A DNA stretch of 64,000 nt from Acanthosepion esculentum (GCA_964036315.1 OZ038509.1:27123022-27187021), one strand, 5' to 3'. Positions 32,865-43,065 are shown, numbered from the stretch's first letter. Numbers and translations are program-made. The notes: generated by a model not told the origin, from the letters alone.

Positions 32865-33241
32865 CTGTTTGCAACTTCTATATAAACAACTGCAGGGGCT
32901 GCCTTCTCTACAACATCAGCAATAAAATTATATTGAAATCTCTTTGAATTTCCCTCAATATTTTTGTCATCATCAATCTTATTATTATTATTATCCACTG
33001 GTTCTTCGGCCTTGACTGCATGGAGGTGACTTGCCGTAAACCCCGCCGCTGCCAATGCAAATACGCCTACACCACCCAGAGTGGACAGCAATCGAATTCG
33101 ACGATTCCAGACATATTTTGTAGGTTGAGTATATAAATTCATCGATGCATTGCCCGTCTTTGGAAACTGAGTTAAAAGCCATCTCCGACAAATGATCCTG
33201 CTCATCGCAGACGACAAACATGCGCGCATGGAGGTAGCCAT
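32865..33241 (-). CDS. HTRA2: HTRA2 exon 1: mitochondrial serine protease HtrA2/Omi, N-terminal part
   Basis: First coding exon of an HtrA2/Omi-like protease. The ATG is at 33241 and the exon closes on the donor AAACAG|GTAAGG, giving 125 codons plus two bases (phase 2). The leader is Arg-rich with few acidic residues, as expected of a mitochondrial presequence. A hydrophobic stretch at about residues 53-71 (LSTLGGVGVFALAAAGF) fits the inner-membrane anchor. A polar Asn/Asp-rich linker follows, then QYNFIADVVEKAAPAVVYIE, the start of the protease domain and the best-conserved part of the exon. In the family, HtrA2 is processed after the anchor and released into the intermembrane space, where it does protein quality control and can promote apoptosis. 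AVKA follows the anchor where vertebrate proteins expose an IAP-binding AVPS, so the motif is at best weak here. The exon faces FAAP24 across a 242-bp gap. Identity is firm; the exact start is very likely. Confidence 0.93.
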
Positions 33242-33483
33242 GTTTTTATTGTTTTTTATTTTTTGATAAAATATACAATCTTAGTTTCGTATAAGGACGG
33301 TTGTTGACTATTAATAACTTGATAAAAATATAGTTTAAAAAAATAAATCTTATATTTATATTTATTTTTAGCAATTGAAAATGAAATCAAACGAGATATA
33401 TTTTAATGATAGCTAATAAATTTAGTTTCGTATCATAATTTAAAAGTAAAACTTATAGAAGTTGGCATTCAGTTCTTGTTACT
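33242..33483. promoter_or_regulatory. HTRA2-FAAP24 shared divergent promoter
   Basis: The 242 bp between the two start codons must hold both 5' UTRs and probably both promoters. The stretch is strongly AT-rich with no CpG-island character. A 12-bp direct repeat, TTAGTTTCGTAT, occurs near 33282 and near 33422, roughly 60 bp from each start codon. It may be a paired regulatory site. No convincing CCAAT or GC box was seen. Transcription start sites cannot be fixed from sequence alone. Confidence 0.6.
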
Positions 33484-34176
33484 ATGGACATGAATGCTGA
33501 AGACGACGATGATTTTACGCAACAAGACAAAAGTTTTCGTTTAAGTGAAGTTAATTTACCAAAAGGTCACGTTTTGATTAATTTACGATGGAAAAACTCA
33601 GAATTAGCTAACAAATTAGAAAGCAAACTGACTTTATTATATGATGACGAATTGAACGATGTGGATTTTCATCCGATGACCGGTGTTGGAGTCATTTATA
33701 TTTCTGAGGCTGAAATGGTATCTCAAAGTAATTCGTACAAGAGAAAAATGGTCAGGCAGAGAAAACGTAACACGTTTAAAATAATTGTTATTGCTGAAAA
33801 GACTGCTATGAGTTCCCAGTATTATTTCGGTATACAAACATTTTGTGTTCTTCAACTGGGACTGGTTTTGCTGCCCGTTGCTACCCAGGTGGATGCAGCA
33901 GGGGTACTTCTCCAACTTGTCTTTGCTGGCACCAGACCAGAAAGGAACCCTTTCAAAAGGTCGAAACAAGAGGCACCGAAAAAAGGTGATGCCGATTTAC
34001 AAAAAGCTATGTTGGCCACTCTGCAATCAATTCCGGGATTAGGTTCAATGAGTGCAAAACTGTTAATATTAAATTTTGGATCTTTATTGGAAATTGCAAA
34101 TGCTTCTCCAGAGACACTCTCTCAACTTGTGGGAAAGAGTACAGCCCTACGAATGCACAACTTTTTAAATTCATGA
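33484..34176 (+). CDS. FAAP24: FAAP24-like Fanconi anaemia core-complex protein
   Basis: A complete single-exon gene of 230 codons; human FAAP24 is 215 aa. Residues 26-155 form an ERCC4/XPF-like domain: LPKGHVLINLRWKNSELA, a strand region with GVIYISEAEMV, then KIIVIAEKTAMSSQYYFGIQ and LGLVLLPVATQVDAAGVLLQ. The ERKxxxD nuclease motif of active XPF proteins is not seen, as expected for this inactive paralogue. Residues 170-229 form a tandem helix-hairpin-helix, with SIPGLGSMSAKLL and a second hairpin near LVGKSTALRMHNFL, that binds DNA. In vertebrates FAAP24 pairs with FANCM and brings the core complex to branched DNA and stalled forks. The acidic N-terminus (AEDDDD) is not conserved in the family. 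The start was chosen as the first ATG; an in-frame Met at codon 3 is an alternative. It is transcribed away from HTRA2. Confidence 0.9.
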   Translation: MDMNAEDDDDFTQQDKSFRLSEVNLPKGHVLINLRWKNSELANKLESKLTLLYDDELNDVDFHPMTGVGVIYISEAEMVSQSNSYKRKMVRQRKRNTFKIIVIAEKTAMSSQYYFGIQTFCVLQLGLVLLPVATQVDAAGVLLQLVFAGTRPERNPFKRSKQEAPKKGDADLQKAMLATLQSIPGLGSMSAKLLILNFGSLLEIANASPETLSQLVGKSTALRMHNFLNS

Positions 34177-34522
34177 AAAAAAAAAGATTCTCACTTGTTG
34201 CATTCCATTTTTACAAAAAAAATGATTTTATAAAGAAATATTCTATTTATTTCATATTTAAGAATTCTGCATGAAAACCTGATGACTGGTTGGATACTTG
34301 TTTTGCTTGTAGTTTTGAATTACTTAATTATTTGGCCACCCCCTTTTTACTTATTTATATTCTCACATATTACCCATAAAAATGACAATTATTTAGACAT
34401 TGATAAAATTAGACAGATTTATAAATTTATTACAAAATAATTTATTGCAATCATTTTTTGAGGTCAATATTACTTGTACAAGAAGCATGACAGCACAAAT
34501 TTACCCTGACCTTCATAATTTG
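34177..34522 (+). other. FAAP24 3' flank, no gene
   Basis: AT-rich sequence after the FAAP24 stop codon, probably containing the 3' UTR. I saw no perfect AATAAA close to the stop. GATAAAATT near 34403 is a weak variant, and the nearest TTAATAAAAC (about 34577) lies inside the first MITE. Confidence 0.4.
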
Positions 34523-34656
34523 TAGTGTAACCCGGATATAAGAGAGATTTTCTCTGGTCCCAAATTAGAGCCTGTGTTAATAAAACAAAATAGACCAAAC
34601 CCGGATATAAGATACTTCTCCGATCCCGACAACTCTCTTATATCCGGGTTACACTG
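34523..34656. mobile_element. Pogo/Tigger-type MITE, copy 1
   Basis: Inverted ends AGTGTAACCCGGATATAAGA and TCTTATATCCGGGTTACACT, TA at the border, 134 bp, non-coding. It shares an internal GGTCCCAAATTAGAGCCTGT with copy 2. Confidence 0.85.
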
Positions 34657-34733
34657 TACTTTGAAATTAGATTTTTAATTTTTTTGTAAATTTTCAGTGT
34701 TAAACACTTTTAAATTATAAACTTTTCTTTTAA

Positions 34734-34950
34734 GAATGGTTCAGAGCTTTTTTTTATTTCTTTGATAATGATTCAGATCTTTTCTTTTCATTAAGATCGG
34801 TTCAGAGCTCCTTTTTTAAAGAATGGTCCAGAGCTTTTTTTTATTTCTTTGAGAATGATTCAGATCTTTTCTTTTCATTAAGATCGGTTCAGAGCTCCTT
34901 TTTTTAAAGAATGGTCCAGAGCTTTTTTTTAAAAAAATGGTTAAGATCTG
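34734..34950 (+). repeat. 87-bp tandem repeat, about 2.5 copies
   Basis: GAATGGTTCAGAGC / GAATGGTCCAGAGC starts units at 34734, 34821 and 34909. Each has GATTCAGATCTTTTCTTTTC inside. Confidence 0.9.
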
Positions 34951-36077
34951 ATTGATTCTCATTTCCTTTAAGAGTGCTTGAATTGTTGTGAATGAAAAAA
35001 AAGTTTTGTAAAAGAAAAGAATGAAAAAAACTTCCATCACTCCAGAAAGATTTTTGAAATAACCTTTCTTGTGAAATGTCACATTTTTATTTCTTAATTG
35101 ATTCTTTTTGTTGTGTCAGAAAATTGTGTTTTTTTTGGGTTTTTTTTAAACAAGTTTAACAATTAAAACAATTTAAATTTATACATTTTAAATTTATACA
35201 TTTTGGAATAAAACAGGAAATGTTGACATTATTTGAGTGTTACAGCTTGACAAAAAAGTCTTATTGACATGGTTAACTTATTGTTACACTATAAAAGTTT
35301 TATAATAAAACTTAAAAACAAATGTTAAATTTTTTTTTGTCTTAAATGAGTTTAAAAAGCATCAATATTATTTGCAAAAAAGAAAGAAATATTGTTTGAT
35401 CATTAAAATAATTACAATAAAAAAAACAAGGTTTCAAATGCAAACAAAAGAAGTCCATGTTAGACTTCAAAAACAAACTACCCCCCCCCCCAAAAAAAAA
35501 CTCAAGTTATGCAGAAGACATGGGACAATTTATGTTCAAATTCTTCCTGGAAACTAGAAAAATGGTCCAAACAAGGAAACACTGAGAATTTAAAATTATT
35601 TTTTTTAAATTCTCAGCATCCCCTCTCCTCAGTAGAGTGCAGAAGTGCGGCAGAGGATGCAACGACCCCCAAACATCAATATCAGGAGGGTATCAAATCA
35701 AAGAGTGAAATAAAAATTTAGTTTTTGAAATTTGAAATTGTCTCCTTTAACTTTGTTGTAGAAGGGTCCTTCAGTCCCACAAGCTGGTGTGAATGTGGAG
35801 CCTTCTTTTGATAAGCGAGATCCAAGTAGCACCACCCCACTACTTGAGCCTTCGGAGGATACAATCAAGGTGTTGGCCCCAGACGTCACCAAACCTTTGT
35901 ACATTCACTGCCTGCCCTTCATAAATGTGTTGTCATATCAGCGTAAATACCACTTTAGTCTGATGAAATCGTAAAGGATGAAACATGTCAGACAAAAACA
36001 TTTTCCACTTTATCATGGTTTTTTTCTAATAAAATTGTTCTTGATGTATAAAAATTATGTATAGTTTTTGCCACATA

Positions 36078-36094
<17 letters not shown>
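34951..36094. other. Intergenic, no gene seen
   Basis: AT-rich to 35600. The less AT-rich part at 35600-36000 (short frames only) was not recognised. A run of ten C is at 35481-35490. Confidence 0.35.
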
Positions 36095-36113
<19 letters not shown>

Positions 36114-36337
36114 AGTTATTACATACGAACAGACAAGTAATCACTACAAAGATACATATTTGTTTCAATGCCTAATATAAGCATCTCATCAGGTGGTGAA
36201 CAAAGATGGTTATATAACATGTTACAACTTATAATAAATAACTATTGCTCTACTTTTGGTATTGAGCCCTCTTTTAAATTAATGTTATGAATGTTTGAAT
36301 GTGTATTCTTTTTGTTCTCATTATATTTATATATATA

Positions 36338-36507
36338 CAGTGTAACCCGGATATAAGAGACCCGGATATAAGAAAAACCCGGATATAAGATAGATTTTCT
36401 CTGGTCCCAAATTAGAGCCTGTGTTAATGTATATATAATAGACCAAGCCCGGATATAAGAGACTTATTCTCCGGTCCCGACAACTCTCTTATATCCGGGT
36501 TACACTG
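36338..36507. mobile_element. Pogo/Tigger-type MITE, copy 2
   Basis: Ends CAGTGTAACCCGGATATAAG and CTTATATCCGGGTTACACTG, flanked by TA within a (TA) tract. The left TIR core CCCGGATATAAGA is present three times in a row. Confidence 0.9.
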
Positions 36508-37096
36508 TATATATATATATATATGGGGCTTATTTTCTGGGAAAACGAAATGGCCTAATTGAAACGTAAATCGCAATTTTGAAATGGAAATTCTTTTTTC
36601 TAACAATTACATTTGCCAACTGCCATTTTTATTTATTACCATGTTTGCCTTTCCTAACTCACTCGTCTGACAGACATCAAAGTGATAAAGTCGGTAATGT
36701 TTTAATATACATGCCCCTTACCTACTGTCTGTATACAGTTTACAGTATTTAGGAACCAAGTTTTATGAAGTTTGCGTGATTTTAAGGGGGTGGGGAGCAA
36801 AACAAAAATGTTGTCTTTTTGTTTTATCCTTTCTTTTTCCTATCACACGTGGTGATGGCAGTGGGAGTGCAATTTGTCATTTCAGAAAGCCAAATTTTCC
36901 CAAATAGACTTTTTCAAAAATGTTAATAATTTTATTTTCTTAATAGTATTTATATATTGTTAAACTTTGTCACTAAGTATTATAATGGAGCAAAAACAGA
37001 ATTCTATTTTGAAAACAGGGAGAAAACGAAAAAAAATGGAATTTCCTAAAACCAGAAGTGAAATTAAGGAAAATTTGAGACAGAAAATCCCTCTCT

Positions 37097-37100
<4 letters not shown>
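36508..37100. other. Intergenic, no gene seen
   Basis: AT-rich sequence with a G-rich patch near 36790. No recognised feature. Confidence 0.35.
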
Positions 37101-37133
<33 letters not shown>

Positions 37134-37271
37134 CTATATCTATATATATATATATATAATCTATATCTATATATATATATATATATAATCTATATCTATA
37201 TATATATATATATATATATATAATCTATATCTATATATATATATATAATCTATATATATATATATATATAA

Positions 37272-37313
<42 letters not shown>

Positions 37314-37384
37314 ATATATATATATAATAATCTATATCTATATACATATATATATATAATCTATATCTATATACATATATATAA

Positions 37385-37422
<38 letters not shown>

Positions 37423-37713
37423 ATATATATATATATAATAATCTATATCTATATACATATATATATATAATCTATATCTATATACATATATATAATCTAT
37501 ATCTATATATATATATATATCTATATATATATATATAATCTATATATATATATATATATCTATATATATATATAATCTATATATATATATATATCTATAT
37601 ATATATATAATCTATATATATATATATCTATATATATATATAATCTATATCTCTATATATATATATGTATATATATATGTATATATATATAAGTATATAT
37701 ATATAAGTATATA

Positions 37714-37778
<65 letters not shown>
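37101..37778. repeat. Complex TA-rich tandem block, TATATAATCTATATC units
   Basis: Nearly 700 bp of TA repeats broken at irregular spacing by ATCTATATC and TATACATATAT. Local higher-order repeats occur, for example 37310-37390 and 37430-37500. Confidence 0.97.
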
Positions 37779-37780
<2 letters not shown>

Positions 37781-37800
37781 GATTTTTATAAAAAATATTA

Positions 37801-38360
37801 ATATTGTTTATGTTTCCATTCTCGCTGTTGCTATTAGCTACCTTAGACATAAGACGCCTAATGTGGAAATCCAAGAATTGATTAAGAAATCCGTTATTAA
37901 TCAGCGTTTGTTTTATATTTTGTAATTCATTAAAGAAAAGCCTGCGAGATGATGTGTTCTCGTACGCTCGCGTGAGGAAATTATTAATAACACCTATTTT
38001 ATATCTAAGAGGGCATTCACTAGAGAAATTAAGATGGCAAGAGTCTTTACTAGTTGTTTTTTATAAACAGAAGTTTTAAAAGTATTATTACTAAAATTGA
38101 CGAGAACATCTAAGAAAGGAAGTTTATTTTTTTGACTAAGTTCATAAGTAAAATTTAGGACGGAATTTTGTTGAAATGTAGCTTTCAGATTTTCTATTTC
38201 TTTTTTGTTTTCAGCCAAAATAAAAATATCGTCAACATAACGAACATATATTTCAGGTTTAATAACTTTAGTAAAAACTTTGTTTTCAACATAGGACATA
38301 TAATAATTGGAGAAATACGGCCCGAGAGGGTTTCCCATACTTACTCCATCAGGGCAAATA
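37801..38360 (-). pseudogene. Penelope-like element, reverse-transcriptase part
   Basis: Minus-strand text reads NICPDGVSMGNPLGPYFSNY, IYVRYVDDIFIL (RT motif C with YVDD), LNFTYELSQKNKLPFLDVLV and, after one frame change near 38030, LNFLSECPLRYKIGVINNFL with SRRLFFNELQNIKQTLINNG. These are the palm-to-thumb motifs of Penelope-like RTs (MGSPLGP, YVDD, LPFLDV). The 5' part of the ORF is missing. At about 38350 the sequence switches to the endonuclease part on the opposite strand. Confidence 0.85.
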
Positions 38361-38692
38361 TTATTTACGAATTCAAATGCCCATTAAGGAATTGTATTCC
38401 TCAACGATCAACTTTCATAAATAATTATATAGGCCACACTACAACATGTTTAACACGCAGACTAACTCTACACCTTTCTGTCAATAGCTCAATTAGATCT
38501 CATTTAAATATTCATGGAGACCTACCGGACACTATTCGGAACATATGTATCGACAAAAATTAATATAATAGTATCATCCACATGCAAACAAAGGCTAAAA
38601 ATAATGGAAGCCTTATTAATAAAAACAAACAAACCAACACTTAATAATATTAACTTTGAACATGGACATAATATCTTGACCATGTTTTGAAA
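38345..38692 (+). pseudogene. Penelope-like element, GIY-YIG endonuclease part
   Basis: Plus-strand text reads RANIIYEFKCPLRNC, NNYIGHTTTCLTRRLTLHLS (the GIY-YIG motif, NxYIGxTTxxLxRRL), SSIRSHLNIHG and, after a frame change near 38545, RLKIMEALLIKTNKPTLNNI ending FEHGHNILTMF and a stop at 38692. The C-terminal ending is that of Penelope-like ORFs. In an intact element this part follows the RT on the same strand. Here the two are head to head. Confidence 0.85.
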
Positions 38693-38960
38693 CAAAAAAA
38701 ATGAAAACATTTTATAAAACATACATATAACAAACTATTTCTAATTTTAAAAGTTAAAATATAATCCTTGAAAATGGCTAAATGCATAGCCAAAAGTGCT
38801 CAAATAAAAAGAACATTCGGACAATTTTTATATAATTTATCATCCAAAAATAAAAAATTATTAGATTGCATGAGAAATTGTATAAAAAACTAAATAAAAC
38901 AACTTGTCTGTTGTTTTTAATTAAATGTGCATGAAAGAAGGATTGCTGCCTAAATACACA
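38693..38960 (+). mobile_element. Penelope-like 3' flank (copy of 49340-49690)
   Basis: Follows the endonuclease stop. It contains CCTTGAAAATGGCTAAATGC, AATTTATCATCCAAAAAT and AACAACTTGTCTGTTGTTTT. An inverted copy lies at 49340-49690. It ends at a (TA)n tract (38961-38986). Confidence 0.75.
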
Positions 38961-39119
38961 AATATATATATATATATATATATATAAAAACACATAACAC
39001 CCTTGAGCGCTTAGCCTTGGAGTGAGTAGAATGGAGATCAACATGTTTTAGTGGACTCAGCAATTTTCAATCTGCTTGTCTGAATCATCTTTAAGAAGCA
39101 AGAGCAAGATCTAAAAGGT

Positions 39120-39240
39120 CAGCCAATCTAACAGTGATCTCATCTCACAATCCTCACTCTTGCTCCACATGTGGCCTCCTTTGTAAATCACTAGCGGGTC
39201 TTAAGTGCCACTTAAGATTATCGCACAAAATTTCATAACT
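39120..39240 (+). pseudogene. C2H2-like tail of an unidentified retroelement
   Basis: A plus-strand frame reads CSTCGLLCKSLAGLKCHLRL, then SH: a CxxC...HxxxxH finger. Such fingers sit at the C-terminus of some LINE ORFs, but no other motif supports the assignment. Confidence 0.35.
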
Positions 39241-39434
39241 GAATCAATTAAGCTGTCAGATCCTCATACGTCGAAACTGACGGGAGAGTCCATTATATAT
39301 ATATAAGTTATTTTGCATAATCCTTAATATATATTAAATAGCTCTGTTATTGAAGATTGAGTACTGTTTTTCCTTACACTATGTATTTGTATATGATCGC
39401 TCACTCGTACATCTACCTATATTTACCCATTCCG

Positions 39435-39435
39435 T

Positions 39436-39499
<64 letters not shown>
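39435..39499. repeat. (TA)n microsatellite
   Basis: About 31 TA dinucleotides. Confidence 0.97.
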
Positions 39500-39501
<2 letters not shown>

Positions 39502-40478
39502 GTAGCCTCTGTCAGTCTGTTTGTTATCAAACTCCTAGGGTTTTGGAGATAGACCCCCCCATACCGTATATATTCTGAAATTACATTACCCATGGTACTT
39601 GGATAAGTATGTTTCATTTTGATCAAAGGGTGTCCCCAGGAGGAGGGGTTCAGAACCACCACCATCACCACCACTGAAATTGTTTTTCCCTTTGATTTAA
39701 ATTTAAATTTGAACAAGGGAATGACTCTTATCAAATATAGAAGGAGAAACCCAGAAGATGGAGGTCACATAGGCAAGATCAAAATGAGACAAAATGGACA
39801 AGAACTCGCCAATCAGTGTGTAGTGCCTTACAATATATATTACTTGCGACTATTCAACTGTTATATTAATGTTGAAATATTCTTATCCATTCATTCAATC
39901 AAGTATTGCTTCAAATACATATCAAAGGGGTCAAGCTGATTTAGCACAAACCACCCATTGAAATTTTCATACTCTTTGATTTAAATTAAATTTAAATTTG
40001 AACAAGGGAATGACTTCTATTCAAAATATAGAAGGAGAAAGCCAGAAGATGGAGGTCACATAAGCAAGATCAAAATGAGACAAAATGGACAAGAACTCGC
40101 CAATCAGTGTGTAGTGCCTTACAATATATATTATTTGCGACAATTCAACTGTTATATCAATGTTGAAATATTCTCATCCATTCATTCAATCAAGTATTGC
40201 CTCAAATACATATCAAAGGGGTCAAGCTGATTTAGCACAAACCACCCACTGAAATTTTCATACTCTTTGATTTAAATTAAATTTAAATTTGAAGCAAATG
40301 ACTCCTATCCAAAATATAGAAGGAGAAAGCCAGAAGATGGAGGTCACATCAGCAAGATCATTGAGTAATATTGAAATGCACAATTTTTTTCCACAAATTA
40401 TAATAATGATTTGAAATCAATCCTCATTTTTTACCAAAAAAATGTGTGCCACACAGCAAAGCACAGGTAATTTGGCTA

Positions 40479-40480
<2 letters not shown>
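39500..40480 (+). mobile_element. Helitron-like fragment with a triplicated 289-bp segment
   Basis: A plus-strand frame at 39720-39940 reads YRRRNPEDGGHIGKIKM, VVPYNIYYLRLFNCYINVEI and SIKYCFKYISKGSS, which match the Helitron-like N-terminal domain of Rep/helicase proteins (VVPYNxxLLxxxxCHINVE, YxxKYxxKG). The segment recurs at about 40010 and, in part, at 40297 (YRRRKPEDGGH), spaced by about 289 bp. The sequence stops at GGTAATTTGGCTAGT before a (TA)n tract. CTAG is a Helitron-like 3' end, but no clear preceding hairpin was found. Confidence 0.7.

Positions 40481-40554
<74 letters not shown>
40481..40554. repeat. (TA)n microsatellite
   Basis: About 35 TA dinucleotides. Confidence 0.97.
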
Positions 40555-40557
<3 letters not shown>

Positions 40558-40559
40558 TG

Positions 40560-40690
40560 ATAAGATAAATAGATAGAAATGCCTTTCCTAAGGGCAATAC
40601 TGCAAACTGAACATAACTGGAATTTGAAATCTTATGATTCAATTTTTCAAGACAATATTTATTATGCCACCAGTATATCAACTGTATTAA
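40560..40690 (-). mobile_element. Possible diverged SINE
   Basis: On the minus strand: TGGTGGCATAATAAATATTG (weak A-box), AAGATTTCAAATTCCAGT (B-box-like), TTGCCCTTAGGAAAGGCATT, ending at (TA)n. The tRNA relation is weak. Confidence 0.35.
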
Positions 40691-40796
40691 TGAATACAAA
40701 AAAACTATCAGTTGCACCATGGTTAAAAAAATCTTTCTTTCCGAATTAATTTTAAAAATTAATGAATTTTCAGTTACAGATATTTTATTTGCATAA

Positions 40797-40905
40797 CAAG
40801 CATGTTTCATCTTTATTAAAACTTCATCAGGGAATGAGATACTTTTTTCTTCAAATCTCATTCTCTAATGAAGCATTAATAAAAGTGAAACATGCTAGAT
40901 TGATA
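40797..40905. repeat. Palindrome P6
   Basis: CAAGCATGTTTCATCTTTAT and AATAAAAGTGAAACATGCTA are inverted, with further pairing toward a short loop near 40847. Confidence 0.85.
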
Positions 40906-41250
40906 AACATTTCCTATTTCTTCTTTGTCTTAATCATTCAGATTCCAATCCATATTTGATTTGAACTCATTTTATTAAATAACTAAAAAAACATAACAAA
41001 TTTATTTGTATGGACATGCAGTAGTGAAGATCTTGAAAGGCAAGAAATGAAGCTCTGTTTTTGTCTCTTTTGGCAGGAATCTTATATGTATAGATCATAC
41101 ACCTGACTTAATGTATAAAAATAATTTTAATTTCTAAGTGTATTAATTGAAAGGTATTAAAATTTAAATAACTTTATTACAGATGTTAAAAAGATGAAAC
41201 TTTGCAACATGATAATCGATATAATAAATTCAAATGTCAGCGTGTCAAAC
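40906..41250. other. Intergenic, no gene seen
   Basis: AT-rich, nothing recognised. Confidence 0.35.
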
Positions 41251-41254
41251 TTTT

Positions 41255-41690
41255 TCATCTTTACTCCAAGAGGCCATAGCCCAACATATCATACCATTTT
41301 GAAATCAGGCTGACTCTGTGAGCAAATTAAAAACATTCTGAGCTGGATACAGATCTGCAATCCTGAAATTTTGGATTTGCAAAATTTCGGTACTGCGATT
41401 GTTTTCAGCAATTGATTCATGTGAATTTTTGCAACAAATTTTCTTGTACGATAACAGTTTTTAGAACTTTTTCAACTAGAGGCCGTAGTAGCCCAACATA
41501 TCATACCATTTTGGAATCAGGCTGATTTCCTGAGCAAATTAAAAACATTCCAGGCTGAATCCAGACCTGCAATCCTGAAATTTTAGATTCTCAAGTTTTC
41601 ATTACTGCAAGTGTTTTCGGCAATTTTTTTATGTGATTTTTGCAACAAATTTTTTGTACGATAACAATTTTTATAACTTTGAAATAAATT
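41255..41690 (+). repeat. About 220-bp direct duplication
   Basis: CCCAACATATCATACCATTT occurs at 41280 and 41493, with matching text before and after (GCAATCCTGAAATTTT, GCAACAAATTTT, TACGATAACA). The copies differ at about one base in ten by eye. Confidence 0.85.
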
Positions 41691-42535
41691 TGGGAATAAT
41701 CAAAATTAATTGTGAAATGCAGAAGTCACTCAAGAAATGAAAATAATTGTTTGTATGGAAAGTAAGGACCTACATAAATCAAATTATCTTTAAATTAAGT
41801 GGTGGCAGAAGAATTATTGCTGAACTTTTAAAAGATAAGTTTAAATATTAATGCAACACTTAAATGAAGCAGTCAATTTTGAGTTCTGTAGTTTATTGTT
41901 GCCTATCACATTTACTCCTCCCTAGCTATTGTGATAAAGGCCCAATCAAGAGCCCTCTGCAGGAATTAGCTTAAATGCCACCCAATAGCGTGGCTTTTAA
42001 GCTAGTTTGATCTAATTTTTAAATGATGTGTTTCATATTTTTATGTAAATTATAAGCCGACTATAATCCACTTTAAGTTTTCTTTTTAGTTGGAATATAA
42101 TGTTTTATTAATATTTAATAAAAGTAGGTTCTGTTTTTTTATGAAGTTGGTCAACTTGTGGAGTAAATAGTACACTCCCAGTGACTATATGAACTAGTCC
42201 ATAACTATAAAAGCTCCAGGTCAGAGGTCAGTCTGGTAGCTGTTTGGAGCCAGCTGCCTGGCTCCCATTGTCTTTGGGCAGAGGGAGACTCAGTCAAAGT
42301 TCTGGGAAAAACAGACAAGCAATGTACCCAAGCTCGTTTTTGCAGGGACTGGGTAAATTTTGACCAACAGGTGGAAACACTTGGGTTCCCCGCAATAATC
42401 TTGTTGTGTCGCATCTCATCTCAGTCGGGGGTGGTACTGGGTAAATACTAGCCATTCGGAGTCAGACTAACTAATACAAACGTCAAGGCAAGTAGCCAAA
42501 GCATTATGCATAGAGAATCTTTATACAAAGAATGC
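41691..42535. other. Intergenic, unassigned
   Basis: AT-rich to 42200. The GC-richer stretch 42200-42480 (GGTGGAAACACTTGGGTTCC) looks like a repeat fragment but was not identified. Confidence 0.35.
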
Positions 42536-42539
42536 TATA

Positions 42540-42795
42540 TAAGTAATGGATGTCTTCAAGGCAACAATGATGTGTGGGTTGCCCTAGTAGATGTTATCCA
42601 TGAGGAGGAAGAAATCTGGTGGGGGTGGGGCCAAGACTGGCAAGTGAGGTACCTATTCCACTTCAGCTTTTCACAGAGCCATGCCATAATAACATTATCA
42701 GTGTGAGGAGGAACACCATCCTGCTGGAAACACTGTTCCACCTCATCAAGGCCCTCACATTCCTTGAGCTCTCTACTTTGTTTCAACAATTGTAA
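42540..42795 (-). pseudogene. DDE transposase fragment (Tc1/mariner superfamily)
   Basis: On the minus strand: EGLDEVEQCFQQDGVPPHTD (second catalytic Asp, FQQDGAPPH in the family), then AWLCEKLKWNRYLTCQSWPP-like text leading to the SPDLSPxDFFLWG region, which is frameshifted. Only about 80 residues remain. An unrelated copy of this class is at 28240-28870. Confidence 0.65.
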
Positions 42796-43000
42796 AACAC
42801 CCTGTACATATACATGCACATATATATATATATACTTATACATATATTTGTACCATATTTCCTGAAATTGAAAATGCATCTCTAATTTGTTGAGATACAT
42901 TTTTAAAAAATAAAATCTTTTCTTTCTATTTAGGTATAAGCCTATAAGTACTTTAATATTCTCTCTGGAAGATACAATGCAGTGGAATGTGATCTTGTTG

Positions 43001-43002
<2 letters not shown>

Positions 43003-43064
<62 letters not shown>
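43003..43064. repeat. (TA)n microsatellite
   Basis: About 30 TA dinucleotides. Confidence 0.97.

Positions 43065-43065
<1 letters not shown>

Larger units (their letters stand above)
1..33241 (-). other. HTRA2: HTRA2 gene body, 5' portion (four exons, repeat-laden introns)
   Basis: The four exons splice in frame to 798 nt (266 codons) with the His152-Asp182-Ser259 triad intact. Introns are 26199-32864 (6.7 kb), 7752-26005 (18.3 kb), 2007-7556 (5.6 kb) and an intron that leaves the window at 1. The 3' exons should lie to the left of this window. All other elements listed in 1-33241 are therefore intronic, and those on the plus strand are antisense to the host transcript. Confidence 0.9.

Noticed and set aside
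35509..35974. Possible small host gene in the less AT-rich stretch
   Set aside because: Short frames on both strands, no splice-compatible structure and no recognised motif.
37101..37778. Tyr-Ile repeat open frames in (TA)n tracts here and at many other sites
   Set aside because: Microsatellite translation; no coding evidence.
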